Below are positions 1 to 4,584 of a DNA stretch of 7,568 nt, in pieces (the first letter of the stretch is position 1; the number at the start of each line of letters is the position of its first letter). A model generated the notes under the pieces. It was not told where the DNA came from and did not search any database. It saw only the letters and a list, made by a program, of their open reading frames with translations. Source of the DNA: Thioalkalivibrio sp. (lineage in GTDB: Bacteria; Pseudomonadota; Gammaproteobacteria; Ectothiorhodospirales; Ectothiorhodospiraceae); assembly GCA_003550945.1 (NCBI GenBank), contig PULL01000146.1:1-7568 (forward strand), in the 5' to 3' direction. The translations under genes were made by a program, and so were the position numbers.

Positions 1-8
1 ACCCGGGA

Positions 9-731
9 TCAGTCCTCCCCGGTGTGCGGCACCGGGCCATAGGGAGAACTGCGCACGCGGTCGTGCTCGTGCATCCGGTAGTGCACGAAGCGGGCGATGT
101 CGCGGAAGTGCATGAAGGGGTTGCCTTCGACCTGTTCCTCCAATGTCGAGGTGGGTTTTTCCGCGTAGTTGTGCCCGGGATGAATGCAGGTATGGCGGGG
201 CAGGCCGGTGCGCAGATCCTTGAGCGTGTGGAACATCTGTTCCGGGTCGCCACCCGCCAGATCGCAACGCCCGCAGCCGAACACGAACAGCGTGTCGCCG
301 GTGATCAGGTCGTCGCCGGCAGGCAGGTGGAAGCAGGCCGAGCCCGGGGTGTGGCCAGGGGTGTGCAGAAACCGGATTTCGGTGTCACCCAGCAGGAGTC
401 GGTCGCCGCCGTGGTGCAGCTGCGGGCGGGTCAGGGTGCGGCCCCAGAATTCGGCCTCGGGCTTCAGCAGGTGGACTCGCGCACTCGGGGCGTGCTCGAG
501 CACCCGCTCGATTCCATTGATGTGATCGTGGTGGCTGTGAGTCAGCAGCAGGTCGGTGACATTCAGCCCTTGTGCCTCGGCGACACCGACAATCTCCTCG
601 GGCTCCCATGCCGGGTCAACCACGGCGGTGCGGCGGCTCGATACGTCCTCGATCAGGTAGATGAAGTTTTCCATCGGCCCGAGCTCGAGCGCGTGGATGC
701 GGTAGGGCAGGGTTGGGTTCGATTCAGCCAT
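9..731 (-). CDS. MBL-fold metallo-hydrolase, glyoxalase II-like (hydroxyacylglutathione hydrolase / persulfide dioxygenase superfamily)
   Basis: A 240-residue cytoplasmic protein with no signal peptide, close in length to E. coli GloB. The metal-binding motifs are all present and in order: THSHHDH at residues 64-70 (His65, His67, Asp69, His70), HTPGH at 123-127 (His127), GDTLF at 145-149 (Asp146) and PGHNY at 185-189 (His187). From the family, such enzymes cleave S-lactoylglutathione (glyoxalase II) or oxidise glutathione persulfide (ETHE1 type). The block GCGRCDLAGGDPEQMF at 152-167 recalls ETHE1-like GCGR-D sequences, while PGHNY and the later NPF at 204-206 lean towards glyoxalase II, so the substrate is unsettled. 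ATG 729-731 is the only start upstream of the conserved N-terminus: an in-frame stop lies above it with no GTG or TTG between. No clear Shine-Dalgarno sequence precedes it, the bases there being mostly C. It lies downstream of the DUF2892 gene across a 162-base gap with two hairpins, so it may have its own promoter; I found no good one. Confidence 0.88.
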   Translation of the reverse strand: MAESNPTLPYRIHALELGPMENFIYLIEDVSSRRTAVVDPAWEPEEIVGVAEAQGLNVTDLLLTHSHHDHINGIERVLEHAPSARVHLLKPEAEFWGRTLTRPQLHHGGDRLLLGDTEIRFLHTPGHTPGSACFHLPAGDDLITGDTLFVFGCGRCDLAGGDPEQMFHTLKDLRTGLPRHTCIHPGHNYAEKPTSTLEEQVEGNPFMHFRDIARFVHYRMHEHDRVRSSPYGPVPHTGED

Positions 732-838
732 GGGGGCGTCGGGCGCAGCTGCGCGGGGATGATCCGGGCTTCGAGGGTCGCGTAAACGGGACGCGGTTTC
801 AAGGCAACACGCTTTTCAACGTGGGTGCCGAAACGATC

Positions 839-870
839 AGGGCCCGCCGGACAGCAATCCGACGGGCCCT
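839..870 (-). terminator. GC-rich hairpin behind the DUF2892 gene, probable intrinsic terminator or attenuator
   Basis: A 12-base-pair stem (arms 839-850 and 859-870) closes an 8-base loop. Read as minus-strand RNA, the single irregular position is a U-G wobble; read as plus-strand RNA it would be a C-A mismatch. The structure is therefore better formed on the minus strand, the direction of the DUF2892 gene, which ends 24 bases before it. Only a short T-containing stretch follows instead of a full T run, so termination may be partial or may need other factors. Confidence 0.6.
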
Positions 871-872
871 CG

Positions 873-891
873 ACTGCAATGTTGTTGCAGT
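873..891 (-). terminator. Small hairpin directly after the DUF2892 stop codon
   Basis: A perfect 7-base-pair stem (actgcaa at 873-879, ttgcagt at 885-891) with a 5-base loop, two bases beyond the TAA stop at 894-896. It sits 2 bases from the larger GC-rich hairpin, giving a tandem pair. It is AT-richer than its surroundings and lacks a T tract, so on its own it may stabilise a 3' end rather than terminate transcription. Confidence 0.4.
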
Positions 892-893
892 GT

Positions 894-1097
894 TTAGCTG
901 AAGGCCTGTCCCGGCGCAACACCCATCTTCTTCAGGATGATCGCCAGCGGACAGAAGCCCGTGAACGCGGACTGCAGCAGGTTGATCCCGACGAAAGCGG
1001 TCAGCAGGAGCCAGGCCGGGCTAACCAGCCAGGCGAGCAGCGCGCTGAGCAGGACGACGACACCGGCGCCGGCAAGTACGAGTTGGTCGATGCGCAT
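894..1097 (-). CDS. DUF2892 / YgaP-like small inner-membrane protein
   Basis: A 67-residue protein that is almost wholly membrane-embedded: two hydrophobic segments at about residues 6-25 and 27-46, then FCPL at 48-51, a Cys-Pro pair typical of DUF2892 proteins, and a short polar tail with two lysines (56-57). The family includes the membrane part of E. coli YgaP, where it is joined to a rhodanese domain; here there is no rhodanese domain, and stand-alone copies are common. The biochemical role of the family is poorly defined; links to sulfur metabolism come from gene neighbourhoods. ATG 1095-1097 has a good ribosome-binding site, GGAG at 1106-1109, 8 bases away. The gene lies 90 bases after gltA on the same strand, so it may be read from the gltA transcript or from its own promoter. 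Two hairpins follow its stop codon. Confidence 0.82.
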   Translation of the reverse strand: MRIDQLVLAGAGVVVLLSALLAWLVSPAWLLLTAFVGINLLQSAFTGFCPLAIILKKMGVAPGQAFS

Positions 1098-1153
1098 TTT
1101 GGTTTCTCCGTAGAATATAAGGTGTGCCTAATCTACGCTGGGCGGATGGTGCA

Positions 1154-1180
1154 GCGCAAGCGAAACCTGACGCGTTGCGC
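1154..1180 (-). terminator. Bulged hairpin between gltA and the DUF2892 gene
   Basis: Arms 1154-1162 (gcgcaagcg) and 1171-1180 pair over 9 base pairs with one bulged base (1174) and an 8-base loop. It starts 8 bases beyond the gltA stop codon. No T run follows on the minus strand. It could be a weak terminator, or a stabiliser of the gltA 3' end that allows some read-through into the DUF2892 gene. Confidence 0.38.
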
Positions 1181-1187
1181 GGATGGC

Positions 1188-2489
1188 TCATCGCGTCTCG
1201 ATCGGGGTGTAGTCCCTGGCCTGGTGGCCCGTGTAGAGCTGCCTTGGCCGGCCGATCCGCGACTCCGGGTCCTGCATCATCTCGCTCCAGTGGGAGATCC
1301 AGCCCACGGTACGGGCCAGAGCGAAGATCACCGTGAACATGTTCAGCGGAATCCCCATGGCGCGCAGAATGATCCCCGAATAGAAGTCAACGTTCGGATA
1401 GAGCTTCCGCTCAATGAAGTAGTCGTCCTCGGTTGCGATCTGCTCGAGCTTCATGGCCACGTCGAACAGCGGCTGGTTGCTGCCGCCGCCGATCTCGGAC
1501 AGGAGCTTGTGGGCCGTTTCGCGGATGATTTTCGCGCGAGGGTCGTAGTTCTTGTACACGCGGTGTCCGAACCCCATCAGGCGGAAGGGATCGTCCTTGT
1601 CCTTTGCGCGGGCCACGAAATCCTCGACCTTCTTGCCGCTGTGCACGATATCCTCGAGCATCATGACGACCTTTTCGTTCGCGCCGCCGTGCAGCGGGCC
1701 CCAGAGCGAGGCGATGCCTGCCGAGACTGCGGCGAAGGGATTGGCCTCGGAACTCCCCGACAACCGCACGGTGGAGGTGGACGCGTTCTGCTCGTGGTCG
1801 GCATGCAGGATCAGGATCAGGTCCAGCGCGCGGACGAAGATGGGGTCGGGCTCGTAGGCGCCGGTGGGTATCCCGAACATCATGGCCAGGAAGTTGCCGG
1901 TGTAGGAGAGCTTCTTCTTCGGGTACATGAACGGCTGGCCGTTTGCGTACTTGTAGGACCAGGCGGCAATGGTCGGCATCTTGGAAATCAGGCGATGCGC
2001 AGCGATCTTGCGGTGCTCGGGGTTGTTCACGTCGCTGGAGTCGGGATAGAACGCGGACAGCGCGCCGACCACCCCGACCATGATCGCCATCGGGTGGGCA
2101 TCGTGACGGAACCCGTCATAGAAACGGCGCACCGCCTCGTGGAGCATCGAGTGGTTCTTCATGATGTTCGAGAAGTCGGCGAGCTCGTCCGCGGAGGGCA
2201 GCTCACCGTTCAACAGCAGGTAGCACACCTCGAGGTAGGTGCTCTGTTCAGCCAGTTGTTCGATCGGATAGCCGCGGTAGAGGAGGGTGCCTTTGTCGCC
2301 GTCGATGAACGTGAGCGCACTGCTGCAGCTGGCGGTCGACATGAAGCCGGGGTCGTAGGTGAAGTAGCCCAGTTCCTTGTACAGGGTTCGGATGTCGATG
2401 CAGTCGGGTCCGTGGCTACCCTGGTGCAGGGGCAGTTCGATGGACTTGCCGGTGGCGTTGTCCGTAAGCGTTATGGTTTTGGCAGTCAT
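1188..2489 (-). CDS. gltA: Citrate synthase (type II, GltA-like)
   Basis: Condenses oxaloacetate with acetyl-CoA to give citrate, the entry step of the TCA cycle, in the cytoplasm. The 433 residues match the usual length of the Gram-negative hexameric form (E. coli 427), and the C-terminal half is near-collinear with E. coli GltA as I remember it. Catalytic residues are visible: His267 in GPLHGGANE, His309 in the signature GFGHRVYKNYDPRAK (306-320) and Asp368 in YPNVDFYSG; LHADHEQN at 228-235 supplies two further active-site histidines. RPRQLYTG near the C-terminus is also typical. I chose ATG 2487-2489 rather than an ATG 84 bases further upstream because AAGGAG stands about 5 bases before it and MTAKTITLTD is a normal family N-terminus; the longer version adds a low-complexity stretch encoded by promoter-like DNA. 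Type II enzymes are usually NADH-inhibited hexamers; I infer but cannot show that here. No frameshift or missing key residue. Confidence 0.97.
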   Translation of the reverse strand: MTAKTITLTDNATGKSIELPLHQGSHGPDCIDIRTLYKELGYFTYDPGFMSTASCSSALTFIDGDKGTLLYRGYPIEQLAEQSTYLEVCYLLLNGELPSADELADFSNIMKNHSMLHEAVRRFYDGFRHDAHPMAIMVGVVGALSAFYPDSSDVNNPEHRKIAAHRLISKMPTIAAWSYKYANGQPFMYPKKKLSYTGNFLAMMFGIPTGAYEPDPIFVRALDLILILHADHEQNASTSTVRLSGSSEANPFAAVSAGIASLWGPLHGGANEKVVMMLEDIVHSGKKVEDFVARAKDKDDPFRLMGFGHRVYKNYDPRAKIIRETAHKLLSEIGGGSNQPLFDVAMKLEQIATEDDYFIERKLYPNVDFYSGIILRAMGIPLNMFTVIFALARTVGWISHWSEMMQDPESRIGRPRQLYTGHQARDYTPIETR

Positions 2490-2544
2490 AGGGCTCCTTG
2501 CGCCTCCAGTGTTGGGAGGTCCAATGGCGTTACCGTGTGTGGCG

Positions 2545-2575
2545 AGTGTAATCCGGTTTTGCGTGCACTGCACAA
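2545..2575 (-). promoter_or_regulatory. Candidate sigma70-type promoter for gltA, overlapped by a small palindrome
   Basis: On the minus strand, TTGTGC (2570-2575) and TACACT (2545-2550) resemble -35 and -10 boxes, but the 19-base spacer is longer than ideal. The site is in the 93-base gap upstream of gltA and would give a leader of about 50 bases. An 11-base palindrome, gtgca-c-tgcac (2563-2573), covers half of the -35 box and could be an operator. Both readings are inference from sequence shape. Confidence 0.33.
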
Positions 2576-2582
2576 TAGCACG

Positions 2583-3260
2583 TCAGAGGTCCAGTCCCAG
2601 GAACCCGGCCACTTCCCGGCTGGACAGCACGTGGCAATAGATCATGTTGATGACCTCGAGCTCGTGCCGGTGCAGGTCCAGCGTGCCGGCTGCGCAGCAA
2701 TCCTCCACCACCACCACATTGAAGCTCTCATCGGCCAGGCTGCGCACGGTGGAGGAGACGCACTGGTCGGTGTAGATGCCGGCCACCACCACGTTCCGGA
2801 TCCCCATGTTGTGCAGGACAAGGCGCAGGTTGGTTCCGGTGAGGGCGCTGTCCGTCGTCTTGGTCACCACGATCTCGCCCGGTCGCGGCGCGACCTCCGG
2901 GGCGATCTGCGCGGCCTTGGAGTCCAGCGGCATCAGCAGGTTGTTCCACCCGGGCTTCTTCTGGCTGAGGGAGCGGTCGCGTCCGTCCTCGAGCAGGCAG
3001 GCGATGCGCACATGCAGCACATCCATACCCTTGCCCCGGAATGCGTCCTGCAGTGCACGAAGATGGGGCAGCACCGTCTCACGCATCCGCTTCTGGAAAG
3101 GTTCCCAGAGCACCCGCTGGGCGGGGTCTTCGGGGAGGTCCAGCCCGTAGTCCTGCACGTCGATGCACAACAGCACGGTTTCTGCCGGGTCGAGGTCGAG
3201 GTCCTCGGGCTCTGGGGCGTTCGCGTAGTAGAACGAGCGGTAATCGGTTTTCCAGTTCAT
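2583..3260 (-). CDS. Cysteine hydrolase of the isochorismatase-like superfamily
   Basis: A 225-residue soluble alpha/beta hydrolase. The family's catalytic triad can be read directly: Asp34 in LLCIDVQDY (30-38), Lys134 in VVTKTTDSAL (131-140) and Cys167 in GIYTDQCVSSTVRSL (161-175). The strand after the cysteine and the motif VVVVEDCCAA (182-191) are also typical. Relatives include isochorismatase, nicotinamidase and N-carbamoylsarcosine amidase, plus many enzymes of unknown substrate. I see no metal-binding DxHxxH motif as in nicotinamidases, and no aryl carrier domain or siderophore genes nearby, so the true reaction is unknown. The N-terminus (about 1-28) is an acidic, aromatic-rich extension before the core. 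ATG 3258-3260 has GGGAGA about 6 bases upstream. It precedes gltA on the same strand by 93 bases and diverges from the ClpP-like membrane gene. A promoter candidate lies about 90 bases upstream. Confidence 0.92.
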   Translation of the reverse strand: MNWKTDYRSFYYANAPEPEDLDLDPAETVLLCIDVQDYGLDLPEDPAQRVLWEPFQKRMRETVLPHLRALQDAFRGKGMDVLHVRIACLLEDGRDRSLSQKKPGWNNLLMPLDSKAAQIAPEVAPRPGEIVVTKTTDSALTGTNLRLVLHNMGIRNVVVAGIYTDQCVSSTVRSLADESFNVVVVEDCCAAGTLDLHRHELEVINMIYCHVLSSREVAGFLGLDL

Positions 3261-3351
3261 CGCTTCTCCCGGGCGCCCGTTCCCCGCAGACCCGGCATGT
3301 CATCCGAGCCGCGGAGTCGATGGCGGCGCTTTCGCTGCCGAAGGGACCTGG

Positions 3352-3380
3352 TCTGTACCGACATCGCGCCAATCTGACAA
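3352..3380 (-). promoter_or_regulatory. Candidate promoter for the isochorismatase-family gene
   Basis: On the minus strand, TTGTCA (3375-3380, five of six consensus bases) stands 17 bases from TACAGA (3352-3357, a weak -10). Spacing is ideal and the direction fits the gene starting at 3260, giving a leader of about 85 bases. Just upstream of the -35 box is the palindrome cccgtc-a-gacggg (3394-3406). Confidence 0.4.
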
Positions 3381-3438
3381 AGCAGGAAGCGTGCCCGTCA
3401 GACGGGTCGATGGCGGCCCTTCAGGAGCGGTTGGTGTG

Positions 3439-3473
3439 CGGCCGCCGAGCCGCCCGTGGCGGGAAGGCGGCCG
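3439..3473. repeat. Two-tier inverted repeat (hairpin) in the divergent intergenic region
   Basis: An outer 8-base-pair perfect stem (3439-3446 with 3466-3473) encloses symmetric 3-base internal loops (gag and gaa), then an inner 5-base-pair stem (3450-3454 with 3458-3462) capped by 3 bases. No T run follows on either strand. It could be a structured RNA element, a REP-like unit, a factor-binding site, or chance in GC-rich DNA. Confidence 0.5.
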
Positions 3474-3535
3474 GAAGGGGGCACGGCCAGAGGTCAAATT
3501 GCATGGGCTGGTCGATCCACGGAAGATGATACGTG

Positions 3536-3541
3536 TTGACA
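3536..3541 (+). promoter_or_regulatory. Consensus -35 box (TTGACA) facing the ClpP-like membrane gene
   Basis: A perfect TTGACA lies 89 bases before the chosen GTG start. No good -10 box is found 16-18 bases away; TACAGT (3552-3557) looks like a -10 but is only 10 bases downstream. The promoter assignment is therefore tentative. If real, it places transcription start after the ATG at 3526 and supports the later start codon. Confidence 0.3.
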
Positions 3542-3630
3542 AGCGGTCGGGTACAGTCGCGTCTGCATGCTGTGCGAGACGGGGTTCCCGGGCGCTCGAC
3601 CGGTTCACCAGGGAGCGACAGCGAGAGCAC

Positions 3631-4569
3631 GTGCGTTACATCATTCGACACTGGCGCGGCGAACTCAGCCTGCCAATTGCCTTCTGGGTCAACTTCGTCG
3701 CGCTGAACCTGCTGCTGCTGCTTCTGCGGCCGGTCGTGGAGCAGGCACTCGTATCGCTGTCGTTCGACGACGACCCGCGACTGATGGCTCGGGTTGCGTT
3801 GCTGCACGTCGGCTTTGTCTACGGTCTGGTCTACCCGTGGCAGATCGTCGGTGTGTGGCGCTCCGCTGGTCGATGGCTTGCCGAGCGGGAACGGCGCGTT
3901 TGGCCGCTGGCCAGCCGCGCCGTGCTCGTGCTGAGCCTGGTTGGCACGGTCGTGACGGTCGCGGGCGGTGCGCCGGTGTATCGCGACATCGTCACCATTG
4001 CGCTTGGACCCGATCGTTACGCGGATTACACGGTGGAGCGGGTGGGTGATGGCTCGCTGGTGCGTTTCCAGGGCTACCTCGGCTATCGAGCGTCCCGGGA
4101 CTTGCGGCGGGTACTCGCGTCCGGGCCCGAGGTCCACGGCGTGATACTCGACAGCCCGGGTGGGTGGATCGCCTCCGGGCGCAGTCTCGGTGGCGTGATC
4201 GCGGAGCGCGGTCTGAACACCTACTCTTTCGAGGGCTGTCACTCCGCCTGCGCGACGGCCTTCATCTCGGGGCGCGAGCGCTTCCTCGCGGACGAAGCCC
4301 GGCTTGGGTTTCACCAGTACGCGGTCCCGTTCGGGGGCCTGGAACCCTATTCCAACATGTGGGTGGAGCAGCAACGGGATCTGCACCACTTTCGCAACCA
4401 GGGCGTCAGCCCGTCGTTTCTGGCGCGGCTATTCCAGGCCGAGCACGGTGAGGCCTGGTACCCCAGCCAGCGCGAACTGCTCGCGGCGCAGGTGATTTCG
4501 GGTGTCGTCCGCTCCGAAGAGGTACTGTTTGGCATCACTCCGTACAACGGCGGAGGGGGCGCACCATGA
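3631..4569 (+). CDS. Membrane-anchored ClpP/crotonase-fold protein, COG3904-like
   Basis: With the GTG start at 3631 the protein has 312 residues. An N-terminal RHWRGELSLPIAFWVN (6-21) leads into three hydrophobic segments at about 17-40, 53-75 and 93-115; a domain of about 190 residues follows, probably on the periplasmic side. That domain resembles ClpP-like folds: DSPGGWIASGRSLG (174-187), GCHSACATAFISG (202-214) with Ser205, and RLGFHQYAVPFGG (224-236) with His228. The Ser-His spacing (23) is near that of ClpP (25), and HQY-GG recalls the ClpP HQPLGG segment. YPSQRELLAAQVISG (277-291) matches the conserved tail of such proteins. Protease activity is inferred; the third catalytic residue is unclear. 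In-frame ATG 3526-3528 would give a 347-residue form with an Arg-rich leader, and lies upstream of the TTGACA box, so I favour 3631, although its ribosome site is weak. The gene diverges from the isochorismatase gene and ends 15 bases from the convergent M1 gene. Confidence 0.82.
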   Translation: MRYIIRHWRGELSLPIAFWVNFVALNLLLLLLRPVVEQALVSLSFDDDPRLMARVALLHVGFVYGLVYPWQIVGVWRSAGRWLAERERRVWPLASRAVLVLSLVGTVVTVAGGAPVYRDIVTIALGPDRYADYTVERVGDGSLVRFQGYLGYRASRDLRRVLASGPEVHGVILDSPGGWIASGRSLGGVIAERGLNTYSFEGCHSACATAFISGRERFLADEARLGFHQYAVPFGGLEPYSNMWVEQQRDLHHFRNQGVSPSFLARLFQAEHGEAWYPSQRELLAAQVISGVVRSEEVLFGITPYNGGGGAP

Positions 4570-4584
4570 ATGTCAGCGCCTCGA

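Larger units (their letters stand above)
3261..3630. other. Divergent intergenic region, 370 bases
   Basis: No convincing gene lies here, although an open frame on the plus strand extends back to 3391. It holds a minus-facing promoter candidate (3352-3380), a 13-base palindrome (3394-3406), two copies of gtcgatggcggc (3316-3327 and 3406-3417) exactly 90 bases apart, a two-tier hairpin (3439-3473), and a consensus TTGACA (3536-3541) facing the ClpP-like gene. I see no tRNA or recognisable riboswitch. Confidence 0.6.

Noticed and set aside
24..785. A 253-codon open frame on the plus strand opposite the glyoxalase II-like gene
   Set aside because: It mirrors the metallo-hydrolase gene in reverse; the minus-strand frame has all the metal-binding motifs, the plus-strand one has none.
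1114..1119. TATATT on the minus strand as a -10 box for the DUF2892 gene
   Set aside because: No -35 box is found at proper spacing, and a start site 6-8 bases on would fall in the Shine-Dalgarno sequence.
2490..2573. N-terminal extension of citrate synthase by 28 residues
   Set aside because: The extension covers the promoter and ribosome-binding region; the ATG at 2487-2489 has a good AAGGAG and matches the usual family N-terminus.
825..3377. An 850-codon open frame on the plus strand
   Set aside because: It runs antisense across the DUF2892, citrate synthase and isochorismatase genes, all with clear family motifs on the minus strand. Its translation is rich in His, Arg, Val and Gly with no recognisable domain, as expected for the reverse of GC-rich codons.
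3391..3630. N-terminal extension of the ClpP-like membrane protein by 80 residues
   Set aside because: The extension is Arg-rich, contains the promoter candidate and the hairpin, and lies before the conserved RHWRGELSLP start. The ATG at 3526 cannot be fully excluded.
3421..4389. A 322-codon open frame on the minus strand opposite the ClpP-like gene
   Set aside because: Low-complexity Arg/Pro/His-rich translation with no domain; the plus-strand frame has membrane spans and conserved ClpP-like motifs.
4558..4580. Weak hairpin (ggcgc/gcgcc) at the convergent junction as a bidirectional terminator
   Set aside because: Only 5 base pairs with a 13-base loop and no T run; ordinary for this base composition.
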